Positions 12,640-23,152 of a stretch of DNA of 64,000 nucleotides are shown here, in pieces. The position numbers were made by a program, and so were the translations under genes. This DNA is from Hypomyces perniciosus (taxonomy: Eukaryota; Ascomycota; Sordariomycetes; Hypocreales; Hypocreaceae): the NCBI GenBank assembly GCA_008477525.1, contig SPDT01000007.1:2046001-2110000 (forward strand), read 5' to 3'. A model generated the notes under the pieces. It was not told where the DNA came from. It searched no databases and saw only the letters and a program-made list of their open reading frames with translations. Within the stretch, counting starts at the first letter, position 1. Every line of letters begins with the position of its first letter.

Positions 12640-13319
12640 ATGAATCGCTATGGCGTTCCCCGAGGGAGTACTGCCAATCGATTTCCTTCCAAACCTGTGG
12701 TCACCGACGAAGAGCCAGCAGAGACCCAGGATAAGGAGCTGGCAATGCGATTGAAGCGGACGCTGACGAATGCTGGCCAACTTGGGCAGCGCAGCGAACT
12801 ACGTCAAGCAGATGGCGCGGACTATGTCAACAGCTTTTTGGAACTCGTGAAGGCGTATATCGATGGCGGTCAGCTCCGCATGGATAGCTGGTTAGCCGTT
12901 GACTCGATGTCTCGATTGAAGACTGGCGGTATCGTGGTGTCCGTACCCCATGAAGGAGCCAACTACTATTTCAAAATATTCATGCGAGTTCACCATTGGG
13001 TAAGGGTTATGACGCATCTTTTCGCCCTTCAGTTAACGCAAACACAGCTCGGGACATTCCGCATGTCATCCTTCCCGTCTGGGGGATCGCTGCAACTTCC
13101 ACGTAGGCAGTGTAACACCTTGGTATTGGCGTGTGGCCTTGAAGCCCTCACTGAGGGGTTCATGATGGCGTTGAGAAATGAGATGCGTGCGTTGATGTGA
13201 AAAAAGGCCAAGACTCTTGGTGAGAGAGCGCGTGAGTATGGTGACACAAGGGCTGCTGAGATGATCGCCAAGATGGCGGCAGAAGGCAATGCAGACTTGG
13301 CTGTGACAACAAACAAATA
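12640..13319 (+). pseudogene. Decayed UDP-glycosyltransferase (GT1-type) C-terminal fragment
   Basis: A 186-codon frame is followed, after a single TGA at 13198, by 39 more sense codons in the same frame (GERAREYGDTRAAEMIAKMA). That tail resembles the C-terminal helix of fungal family 1 glycosyltransferases. In another frame, 13050-13082 reads RDIPHVILPVW, and LGIGVW follows, matching the sugar-donor-binding region of the same family (typically IPHVVLPVW and YLGIGVWGN). SVPHEGANYYF near 12947 resembles the usual HHGGANSYYE motif. A 48-nt intron-like stretch (13000-13047) separates these parts. So family motifs occur in order but are spread over frames, with a stop: a pseudogene remnant. The N-terminal acceptor-binding half was not found. 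The family call is by motif recall only. Confidence 0.55.
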
Positions 13320-13413
13320 GCGCGTACGATACGAAGTACACAGCTTTGCGCTGTATGAGTACGTGGCCTCTCAGCTGTTCATTGACGGCATGGAGATACG
13401 CTTTCAAGCGGGT

Positions 13414-13479
13414 ATAGAAAAACACCGAACACATCGCAAAGAGAACACCGTACAGACGTGTTCGGTGTTTTTTTTCTAT
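13414..13479. repeat. Imperfect inverted repeat / hairpin
   Basis: Left arm 13414-13432 and right arm 13458-13479 are complementary over 19 positions (ATAG, five A, then CACCGAACAC against its complement), with a three-T bulge on the right and a 25-nt loop. It lies just downstream of the glycosyltransferase relic. It could be a terminator-like or mobile-element remnant; there is no adjacent intact gene for it to serve. Confidence 0.7.
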
Positions 13480-15002
13480 TACGAAGTACTTTGTATAATG
13501 CCCATTGGTTGGCCAACTGATTGACAGGGGCTGATAGATAGTACTGGTCCGACGGAAGAGGAACAATCCAAAGCCGGTTGGTTAGTCCTGTAGCTAACGT
13601 CGATAGCGCCACGAGTTAACAAAACAAAACATGATCGCTTAGGTCGCTCGATAACAAATTGTTGCTTGACCGCGACTTGCTACGACTCGTTAGGTAGCAA
13701 CTTGAAGTCAGCTACCGACTGACCTACGTCATGCTGGCCATGCCCAGACGCAATGCGGAGTACGAGTAGTGGCAGATGGCTGAGGGAAGCGTGAGGACCC
13801 GTGACCTGTCCGTTGGATGTCATCGAGCTGAGTGGGCTGAGTGGGGGATAGCAAAGGCACTGTGCGAGAGAAACGATCGATGAGGCAGTTGTCGATATGT
13901 TGTGCGTACTTCGTACTTCGCACATGGTTCTTCAGTGTCTGGAACAACGATGGAAGCCGTCAGTCCTGCAGAGACATGTCTGTCCTGTCTCATCCAAACG
14001 GAACAGTTTATCGTCTGTGTCTCACAGCGTTTCCGCGACAGACCCAGCTGGGATCTGTATGGTTCCCCTGTCGACAAAGGGCTCCACTACGTGTTCAAAG
14101 TATTACGCCGTGCGTTTATCTCCCGAGTCTTTGACTCCTTCAGCCTCAGTCATGTTCTTCCTACCAAGGTACACAGTATGCGCGGGTGCCGTCCAATGCA
14201 ATGCCGATAACGTTCGTACGACCAAGGTGAGCTATTTTAGTAGTGCTCGTTTGCGCGTGTTTATGCTTACTGGATCGACATGGTCGAAACACAAGCCAGC
14301 TCATTCACATAAGGCTAAGCAATGGATGCATGCACCCCAGAACACCGCATGACGCGCGACCAACCAGTTGGTGCCATCCATATCCATGCTAATCGGGAAT
14401 ATTACGAGGAGAGCATGACCCGTCCCGAGACTGCGGGCTTCCATCACGAGCCTCAGTAGCCCGTCGTTTATCAATCGAGGCTGCCTCCGTGACCCCATCG
14501 TCGCTACTCGTATTGTGCCATGGCTCTCTAGCTGGAGGACAGTTCTGGGCAAAAGCATGGCTTCGTTCATGGATTCGTTCACATGGATCCCACGCTGCGT
14601 GGCGCCATGGCCGCGCTCCTCCTCCTCCAGATTCCCGCTAGCTGCTGCGTGGTGCGCTATTGTACCGCCTAACCAACTCTACACTGGAGCCTGGACCCCT
14701 GTGGTCAGTGCACCGCTATGGCGTGCCTAGGAAGCGTATACCCCTGTTTAACCGTTGCTCCTTCAGAGTCCAAAGCTTATTACTACCTACCTACCATCTC
14801 TCCAACCTTGTTGGGGAGGGTTTCAATTCTCTTCTTCAAGGACCGTTACGCTCTCTGGTGCAGATCGCTGGATAATACGTCTGTTCTCAGCTCTGCGCGC
14901 GTGTGTCGTGGTGCTTCCGAGAGGCAAGGCTGAGCGTCACCTCTCCGCTTCGTTGCGGTCTGGTAGAATCGATCCGAGAATCCGACCAGAATCGCATTCA
15001 AA
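13480..15002. other. Upstream region of the K+/H+ antiporter gene
   Basis: No gene seen. It includes TACGAAGTAC- and TACTTCGTAC-type strings (13485, 13905) and a long pyrimidine-biased stretch between about 14600 and 14850 that likely holds the promoter and 5' UTR of the antiporter. Confidence 0.45.
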
Positions 15003-17808
15003 ATGTCGACTCCAACAGCGACGACTTCGGCGGCGCCCACGTCGACCGTCAGGGTTGCGCCGCAAGGGGGTGTCTTGGAGGGCGGCAATCCCTCCGTGTA
15101 CAATCCCAAGGACCCCATCACCATCTTCATCATCCAGGTCGGTTCTTCTTCAGCTCTTCAGCTCTTGAACCGGCGTTGATATATATACTGACCCTCCCTC
15201 AAACAGGCCGGCCTCATCATCATCATTTGCCATCTCTTGCATTGGCCTCTGTCCAAGATCCGCCAGCCCCGTGTCATTGCCGAGGTCATCGGAGGCATCA
15301 TCTTGGGCCCCTCGGTCATGGGCCGCATTCCCGGCTTTCAAGCAGCTATATTCCCCCCCGCCTCGATTCCCAATTTGACTCTCGTCGCAAACCTTGGTCT
15401 CGTCCTCTACCTCTTTGTGATCGGGCTCGAGACCGATGTGCGCTTCTTGGTCAGCAACTGGCGCATTGCAACATCTGTCGCCTTTGCTGGGCTTGCTCTT
15501 CCCTTTGGTGTTGGCTGTGGCTTGGCCTGGGGTGTTTATACCACCTTTCGCAACGACGAGGGCCTCAAGCCAATTCAGTTCAGTGTCTTTATGCTCTTTG
15601 TTGGTATCGCTATTGCCATTACCGTATGCCTTCTTCCCTCGATTTTGCTTGTCCTAGTCTCAGGTCCTAACTTGTCATTCCTAAACAGGCCTTTCCAGTC
15701 CTGTGTCGTATCTTGACCGAACTGAAGCTGCTTGATACTTCTGTCGGTGTCATCACCCTTTCAGCAGGCGTTGCGAACGATGTTGTTGGTGAGTAGCTTA
15801 TGGATCCTTGCCACGCCCACCATCTAATCCAATTGTGTAGGTTGGATCCTCTTGGCTCTTTGCGTTGCCCTTGTCAACGCAGGCACTGGCCTCACCGCAC
15901 TCTGGATATTGCTGGTTTGCGTTGGCTACATTCTGTTGCTGTTTTTTGCTGTCAAGCCGGCCGTGGTGTATGTTTTACGAAAAACCGACAACATAAAGAA
16001 CGGCCCATCCCAAAGCGCCATCACCCTCATGCTTCTCATTGCGCTTACCTCCGCCTTCTTCACCGGCATCATTGGTGTCCATCCCATCTTTGGAAGCTTC
16101 GTTGTTGGCTTGATTTTGCCCCGCGACGATGGCTTCAATATTCGCGTCATTGAAAAGCTTGAGGATCTAATCGGATCCATCTTCTTACCGCTCTACTTCA
16201 CACTCTCGGGCCTGAACACGAATATAGGATTGCTAAACTCCGGAATCGCCTGGGGTTATGTCTTTGCCACTACCATTGTTGCTCTGTCTACAAAGATCAT
16301 TGGCGCATCTGTGGCTGCGCGACTGAATGGTTTGGTTTGGAGGGAATCCTTCTCCATCGGTGTCTTGATGAGCTGCAAGGGTCTTGTGGAACTTATTGTT
16401 CTTGTAAGTCATCTAATTATCTTGCGGCCTTGAACCGCTGTGCTGACGCTTCCCTCTTTTACAGAACATTGGCCTTCAGGCCCAGATTCTGAGCACCAGG
16501 ACTTTCACCATCTTTGTTATCATGGCTCTCCTCGCTACCTTCTTTACCACGCCCGTCGTATCTGTCCTGTATCCTCCTTGGTATCAGAAGAAGATGGCGG
16601 CTTGGAGGCGCGGAGAAATTGACTGGGATACTGGTGCCCCGATTAGTGCACCAGCAACGGCCCAGAATGATGCGGAAAAATCTCCCGACAGAGTCAGACG
16701 CCTGCTTGTTTACCTTAGGTTGGATAACATGCCGGCTTTGCTCAGCCTTCTTTCGCTTTTTGGCAGCTCTCAGACCTCGGAACCGCTGGGCACAATCTCA
16801 GAGGGAGGCTCAGGGGTGGGCCCTGATAATGGGCCACCCAAAGGACCGGTCCGAGCCCATGGTCTTCGACTTCTTGAGCTGACAGACCGTGATTCGTCGG
16901 TCATGACAGTCGCCCAAGTGGACGAATATACTCGCCACGACCCCGTTGTCAATACTTTCCGAACCGTGGGACAGCTTCACAATATTGCTGCGTCCGGAGA
17001 GGTCGCTATCATGCCGGAAGGCCACTTCTCAGAGGCTCTCCTTACAAGATCCACCAACATGGCCTCTGATCTTCTTCTTGTGCCATGGAGCGAGACCGGT
17101 AGCATGGGTGATTCTCAGATTCTCGCCTCGGCAAATATCGAAGACAAACTCGCATCCACTTACGTGTCATTCGTCAAATCTGTTCTCGCCTCGGCTGAGC
17201 AAAACGTCGGCGTGTTCTTTTCAAGAAGTGGCGAGGACACCGCTGAGAAAAGCCAAGAGAGGGCCAAACTTGTTCGAACATACTCATACGATGTCTCGAG
17301 GCGTGAATTCCCTACTGCTCCTCTTGCATCTCGGCCGGATCACATTTTCTTGGCCTACTTTGGAGGTAGTGATGACAAGCTGGCTCTTAGCCTTGTTCTT
17401 CAGCTTTGCGAGAGGTCCAAGGTTACTGCTACAATCGTCCGTGTTTCTGAGCAGGTGGAAAGCTCCTCAACAGCGAGTGACGACTTCTTCGACACCATCT
17501 CTGCGCGGCTTCCCGCAAACATCTCCTCGCGTGTCAAGATTGAAAGACTCTCTGCTCCAACAACTATCGAGGAACTCTTGCACTATGCTGACACCACGTC
17601 TGATGTGAATGGGTCCAGTCCTAGCAAGCCAAGTCTGGTTATTCTGGGCCGCAGAGGAGGCGACAAGCTGGATCAAGGGAAAGTGTCACAGAGGCCGAGG
17701 GAAGATGTTCAAAACTGTCTGGGTGTTGTTGCTGGACACTTTGTTGCCAGTGGCGTAATTGCTGATCTGTTGGTTGTACAGGCCAAGCCAGATGCGGCAA
17801 CGACATGA
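15003..17808 (+). CDS. kha1: K+/H+ (monovalent cation/proton) antiporter, KHA1-like, CPA2 family
   Basis: An 852-residue membrane protein with an N-terminal Na+/H+-exchanger domain (roughly residues 40-450, about 12 helices) and a long hydrophilic C-terminal region, like yeast Kha1, which acts in Golgi or endosomal pH and potassium balance. Exons: 15003-15137, 15207-15623, 15689-15788, 15841-16403 and 16465-17808. Visible family signatures: [62 protein letters not shown] (the ND pair in the ion-binding helix), [28 protein letters not shown] and [16 protein letters not shown]. The start is the only in-frame ATG before the first helix. Neighbouring genes include two cation-pumping P-type ATPases, so this part of the window is rich in alkali-cation transport genes. 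Confidence 0.93.
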
Positions 17809-18299
17809 TGTTACGAATGATGTTTGGGTAATGGGTTTTCTTTAGTTTTCGGTACTCTGGAGCATATGGCGATCTATATCCGCATGTACGGGCTAGCCTA
17901 GCATCTCTTGCATATGACGCATAATTGCGACGATTGAATATAAAACAACATGTAATATGATGTCTAAACCCTACTTTTGAGAACAGTGACTTGCCAGGCA
18001 TGCTTTTACCAACAATATTTAAACAAACGACCTGATCAATATGGTTGAGTTTGGCTGACGCAGTGTTCTCTCTCTCTCTCTCTCAAGATGTCTTTATCAT
18101 CGCAGCATACGGAAAGATTCACACGGGGGCCACAAGACGAACAGAGTCTAGATGAGCGGTTGCATTGGACAATAAGAGACAAGCCCTTTAGACTATCTAA
18201 GTGATTAACCAACCTTGAATGTCCGCAGCGAGCCTCCTACTACACCAACCAACTCCACCTAGATAAATAATAATAATTTTGCGTAAATCATGTTAATCA
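17809..18299. other. Convergent 3' intergenic region with (TC)n repeat
   Basis: Separates the 3' ends of the antiporter and the first P-type ATPase. It contains a (TC)9 microsatellite at 18067-18084 and A/T-rich strings suited to polyadenylation on both strands (for example AATATAAAAC near 17936). No gene seen. Confidence 0.5.
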
Positions 18300-21200
18300 T
18301 TACCATGCTACCTTGGCCACTGGGCCGTTGGGGAAGAGTCTGACCACCAGCTTACGAAGTTCATCAAGGCATAGCAATCCCAAAGCCAGTGGGATGGGAA
18401 TGAGCCAAAACTCGATAGGCACAGACGCCGTTCCAAACAGGCTCTGTATGCCTGGAACTTGTGTGACGAAGACGGCAATGGCAAGACTGATGAGCATGCT
18501 GAGAAGCAGCCAGGGATTGCGTCTCTTCTCCGTCACGGGGTCGGCCTGGACGATGCTCAGACGGCGGTTGCGCACGGAGAGGATGTTGCCCCATTGCAGG
18601 ATGACAAGGGTAACGAAGTAGATGCATTGGCCTGTGGCATTAAAGGCGTTGAGTTGGTCTTGAGTATAGCCGTGGAAGCCCTCGGAGTAGCCCTCGAAGA
18701 GGAAGAAGAGTTCCCTGACGGGGATGCCGGCGTATTTCCACATGTAGAAGAAGAACATGGAGTGTGCGCAGATGGTCTCGCATGTTCCGGTGAAGAGATA
18801 GGCCTGGACGTAGATCTTGAGGTTGATGAGATGGTCCTTTTTGTGGTTGCGGGGTGGGAGGGAGAGGAGGTCGAATTCTTCCTTTTCCATGATTAGGGAG
18901 AGGGAGAGGAATAGATCGGTGAAGACACAGATGATGATCATGAGGAATGGGCTAAGTGGTAGAGGAACGCCGAAGAAGACGTTGAGCATGACGGGCCAGA
19001 TTTCAGACCAACTACCGGCGGGGAGCAGGTAGGCAATGACCTTTTGCAGGTTTTGGAAGACGAGGCGGCCCAGACGGATGGCCTCGATGATGGAGTCGAA
19101 GCGGTCGAGCAGGACGAGATCAGCGGCTTCAATAGCGACATCACTGCCCGAGACGACAGCGACACCAACGTCGGCGGCACGAAGAGCCGGTGCGTCGTTA
19201 ACACCATCACCAGTCACGGCCACGACGTTGTCTCGCTTGCGGAATTCCTCGACGATTCTAAGTTTCTGCTCAGGGGTTGTGCGGGCAAAGACAATCTCCT
19301 CATATTCGCAGACGACATCCCAGTCTTCAGCGGAGAGGCCCGATAGATTCTGACCTTCAAGCAACAGGCTGTGGCACTCGCCAGCGAGGCGGGCCTGGTT
19401 CATTCCCTGAGCTGAAATCGTCTGGTTTCCCTGGATCGTTGCCACAGTATCGGGATCTCGGTCTCCAGTGAAGATTCCGGTGTTTCGGGCAATGGCGGCA
19501 GCAGTGAGGCCGTAGTCGCCAGTGACCATGAAGAACCTTGCACCAGCACGACGGCATTCGGAAACAGTGTTCAAAGTCTCAGGGCGAGGAGGATCGGTGA
19601 TACCGAGGATACCAACAACAGTGAGGTCCTGAATAGCTCGTGCTGTGACATCATCGCTGAAGGCATTGGTACCAGGGGTGTCCTGAACGATCAAGTTCTT
19701 CATACAGAGAACAATGACACGTTCCGCGTTCTTGGATAGTTTGTCTTGATATGCCTTGAAAGCTGCCTTCGCGGTAGCGTCAAGGGGCATAACTGAGTTT
19801 GACTTGCGAGACCAATAGGCCGTGCATGCAGGGAGGAGAATGTCAGGGGCGCCTTTTACGAAGAGCTGGTATTCGTTGGTTCCCAAGCTCTCCTCGGGGA
19901 TATGGTGTACAGTGAGCATCCACTTGTTCTTGGAGTTGAAGGGGATCTGGAAGATTCGCGGGTGGTTTTCAGACTTTTCTTCACTCCGACGACTACCTGC
20001 GGCGAATCTGAGGACAGCGGCGTCTGTGGCATTGCCCTGGACGGGACGAGTGGCGACGGGAAGGTTGAGAGATGTTGGCTCGAACGCAGCATCGTTGCAA
20101 AGGAAAGCGGCCTGGTGCAGTTTCTTCACGCCAGCATCTGCCTTTTCGCCATCCAGATTATTGTAGAAATCCGAAAGATCAATTGGTTCATCAAGGAACG
20201 CAACCGAGTTCACATGCATCTGATTCTGAGTCAAAGTGCCTGTTTTATCAGAGCAAATGACGTTGACACAACCCAAGGTCTCAACCGTGGCCAGGCCCTT
20301 GGGCAGGATGTTGGTAGCCTTCATGCGTCGCGCGACCATCATCAAGGTCAGAGCCACAGCAACAGGCATACCCTCCGGAATGAAAGCGACGACAGTGCCC
20401 ATGACGTTGTTGAGCATAGCCACGACGTTCATATAGGCAAAGTGATCAACTCTCAGCCAGCCAACCCAGGTGAAGAGGATGATGAGAGCAAGGACAATGG
20501 TCAGAGCGACGATGATGTAGACGAAACGCTGAATCTCCTTTTGGATGAGAGTCGGTCGCTCTTCGGCGCTGGCAGTGGCGTTGGCGATGCGGCCCATGAC
20601 GGAGTGAGTGCCTGTGAGGACGACGACGCCGGTACCACTGCCGTTGACGACGAGGGTGCCCATGAGTGCGATGTTGCGGCTCTCGAGGAAGTTGTTGTCC
20701 GTGGCATCGATGGCGCCTTCAATCTCGTCCGACTCTCCAGTCAAGATGGCGCGATCAAAACGAATGTCACCAGAGTGACTGATGAGACGCATATCGGCAG
20801 GGACCTTGTTACCCATCTGGAGCTGGATGACATCGCCACTCACCAACTCGGTGGCTCGCATCTTGGTAAGCTTGCCTTCGCGAAGCACCAGAGCCTCGGA
20901 TGGGAGAAGATCTGTAATGGACTTCATGGTTCGCGAAGTAGACCAGTCCTGGAAGGCAGAGAATGCGGCCTGAAGAGCAATGACGATAAGGACGAGGATA
21001 GCGAGGGCAAGGTTGGTGGCGGATGGCGGGTTGCTCAGGGGTCGCCAGCAGATGAAGAAGATGATGACGCCGACCCAAAGGACAGAACAGAAGCCGCCGA
21101 AGACGTAGCCGAAGATTTGCTTCCAGTGATTGGTCTTGGGCTTGGGGAGGGTGTTTTTGCCATCGCGCTGAAGCCTGATGGCGGCAGCAGAGTCGGAGAG

Positions 21201-21596
21201 ACCGTTTTCGCGGGAGACGTTCAACTGCTGGCACAGCTGGTCAACAGAGAGCTCATGGAAGGTCAGGTTGGCAAAGTAGTCCTGGTCGTCCTTGTTGACG
21301 GCATTTGTATCCTTCAAGTTGTCTTCGACATTGCGAGACTCGGAGACGTGGATAGAGAGGGTGCGGTATTCAATCTGGACTCCGGAGTAAGGGGAGGTAG
21401 GGAGATCGCGGCGACTAGTGGTCGAACCGCGACTCACAGAGCGTCTGCGAGAGCGAGAGCGAGAGCGAGGTCGACTATCACGATCGAAGGTGTTGCCACG
21501 GCCAACTCTCCCGGAGGGATGGGTAGCGGCATCGAAGGTGATACGGAGGTCGTTGGCCTCCTTGTCGTCTGCCTCGACAGAGATATTGTCAGGCAT
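18300..21596 (-). CDS. P-type cation ATPase, type II (Na+/K+- or H+/K+-ATPase alpha-like), copy 1
   Basis: A single-exon 1098-residue ion pump of the P2 class, predicted at the plasma membrane. In order: an Arg/Ser-rich N-terminal extension (residues 40-63), cation-ATPase N-domain (110-150), helix pair 1-2, actuator domain with TGES (286-289), helix 4 with PEGMP (407-411), phosphorylation motif DKTGT with phospho-Asp 450, nucleotide-binding domain with KGAPD, hinge TGDGVNDAP, then six C-terminal helices. Helix 5 has AYLLPAG and helix 6 FTDLF, where animal Na,K pumps have other residues, so ion selectivity is uncertain; proteins of this group are often annotated in fungi as Na/K-ATPase alpha subunits. 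No beta subunit is visible. The protein ends in NGPVAKVAW, a tail shared with the second pump gene. The CT-rich stretch before its start suggests a strong promoter. Confidence 0.92.
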   Translation of the reverse strand: MPDNISVEADDKEANDLRITFDAATHPSGRVGRGNTFDRDSRPRSRSRSRRRSVSRGSTTSRRDLPTSPYSGVQIEYRTLSIHVSESRNVEDNLKDTNAVNKDDQDYFANLTFHELSVDQLCQQLNVSRENGLSDSAAAIRLQRDGKNTLPKPKTNHWKQIFGYVFGGFCSVLWVGVIIFFICWRPLSNPPSATNLALAILVLIVIALQAAFSAFQDWSTSRTMKSITDLLPSEALVLREGKLTKMRATELVSGDVIQLQMGNKVPADMRLISHSGDIRFDRAILTGESDEIEGAIDATDNNFLESRNIALMGTLVVNGSGTGVVVLTGTHSVMGRIANATASAEERPTLIQKEIQRFVYIIVALTIVLALIILFTWVGWLRVDHFAYMNVVAMLNNVMGTVVAFIPEGMPVAVALTLMMVARRMKATNILPKGLATVETLGCVNVICSDKTGTLTQNQMHVNSVAFLDEPIDLSDFYNNLDGEKADAGVKKLHQAAFLCNDAAFEPTSLNLPVATRPVQGNATDAAVLRFAAGSRRSEEKSENHPRIFQIPFNSKNKWMLTVHHIPEESLGTNEYQLFVKGAPDILLPACTAYWSRKSNSVMPLDATAKAAFKAYQDKLSKNAERVIVLCMKNLIVQDTPGTNAFSDDVTARAIQDLTVVGILGITDPPRPETLNTVSECRRAGARFFMVTGDYGLTAAAIARNTGIFTGDRDPDTVATIQGNQTISAQGMNQARLAGECHSLLLEGQNLSGLSAEDWDVVCEYEEIVFARTTPEQKLRIVEEFRKRDNVVAVTGDGVNDAPALRAADVGVAVVSGSDVAIEAADLVLLDRFDSIIEAIRLGRLVFQNLQKVIAYLLPAGSWSEIWPVMLNVFFGVPLPLSPFLMIIICVFTDLFLSLSLIMEKEEFDLLSLPPRNHKKDHLINLKIYVQAYLFTGTCETICAHSMFFFYMWKYAGIPVRELFFLFEGYSEGFHGYTQDQLNAFNATGQCIYFVTLVILQWGNILSVRNRRLSIVQADPVTEKRRNPWLLLSMLISLAIAVFVTQVPGIQSLFGTASVPIEFWLIPIPLALGLLCLDELRKLVVRLFPNGPVAKVAW

Positions 21597-23152
21597 CTTG
21601 GAGTTGAAGCAAAGCAGGACTTGACTTGCGAAACACGGTCATGTAAAGAATTTAGAGAGTCTGTACGCAGCAGTACTCCGTACGTCTCAGTAAGGGAGAG
21701 AGAGAGGAGAGGAGAGAAGAAGAGAAGAGAAAAGGGGTTCGTCTGCTATTCTCTGCAATACTACCTGGAGAACCAAGCTGATGAGAAACAATCCAAAGAC
21801 TACCTAATGGCGCGTCGTCCTCTTCTAATATTCCACAGCACGCACCGGGCGCCTAGTCACTAGTTGATGCAAAGCTATCCCCAAGGCCAGGATCCTGTGA
21901 TAATAGCAGCAGCATCGTCCATCCATGCTACATCAAGTACCGCTACCTCGAGAGAACAAATTCCCGCACGCAACCGAGAGCTCAGCTAAGCTGGAACCAG
22001 TTAGAAGAGAGCAATACAGTGAATTGAAACGACGTGGGGGAGATGGAAATTATCTGCCGGTTCAGGGATGGCTTCGTGATGATTGATGTATACGGAGTAT
22101 TACTACGGAGTGCAGGAATAGATAGCCAAAGGAGGCGTACGAATAAATCGTACAGTAAGGAAATGCGATGAAACACTGGGTTCGCTTTTCGCGAGAGCCA
22201 CACAGTGCAATACAGTGCGTATACCTAAGAGGCCGCCATCAATCCCCGCTTTATCCGTAGTGGGTGTCTATGCAATTGCATGAGGGAATTTCAGTCTTAA
22301 GCGCGGCTATTGCATCCCCGGGTTTAAAAAAAAGATATTTATGGACTTACCGGATGAGGCAACGGCTGAGGAGCCAGCAATATGGACACTCTGCCACCAA
22401 CAATGAAGCGTTTTTTTTTCCTCTTGCAATTTTTTCTCCGATCCCACATTATGTCCACATACTACTTAACGATTCTATGACATTGCCTTCGTAATGTAGT
22501 GAATCCGCCTCGGAAGCTAAAATTTGAGCCGCAAGTCTCTCCGAGTCTCACATGTTCTTCTATATAAATTACCGGGTACGAAATACTCGTACGGAGTACA
22601 CGTCACACCACTACTAGGGTGTACCCCCCTTTATGCAATGCACCTGCATACCCCCTCGCTTAGGGCTGATGTCTCTTCCTTCGTCTCCTTAGAACCGAGT
22701 CAGCCCTCTTAGCCAGAGCAGCAAGACTTATTTATATGTACCGCTCATATCCCATATGCTTTTGTTATCACCCCCCCGTTTTCTTAAGTGTTTTTTCTGT
22801 TGGCGGTATTGAGGAAGGATCACCCTTGATCACAGCTTCTGGCATCAATGGGTATATGCTCTGCCGCCTTTGTCTAGGTATGGTCTTGCAGGGTAACCTG
22901 TCCAGGGTGCAAGTCATTATATCTTGGGATCACTAAGCCAAGAGTGCTTCACAACCAAGAAGGAAATATTGTTCAATATTAAATGTATTTTAGTAAAAAC
23001 TCTATCTGATACGGTTGGTTGTTCAGTCCGTTGCGCCCTAGCATATAGCGAGCGAGTGGTATATGGAAGTGACAAGACCGTATGTTACAAGTGCCATTTA
23101 CATCTACATGGCATCATTCTATACAAGGTTCAATTATTATGCTTAAGCAGCC
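21597..23152. other. Promoter of ATPase copy 1 and downstream region of the phosphate transporter
   Basis: Next to the ATPase start, 21690-21738 is a near-pure purine tract on the plus strand, i.e. a polypyrimidine tract upstream of the minus-strand gene, a common feature of well-expressed fungal promoters. TACTCCGTAC-type motifs sit at 21674, 22092, 22107 and 22590. No gene was recognised in 21900-23152. Confidence 0.5.

Noticed and set aside
13198..13200. Programmed stop-codon readthrough in the glycosyltransferase-like frame
   Set aside because: The context (TGA AAA) lacks the known fungal readthrough signal (TGA CTA), and family motifs also sit in other frames, so decay explains it better.
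19902..21863. A 653-codon open frame antisense to the first P-type ATPase
   Set aside because: It mirrors a highly expressed coding sequence with biased codons; its translation is low-complexity (Asp, Val, Arg, Gly) and has no domain.
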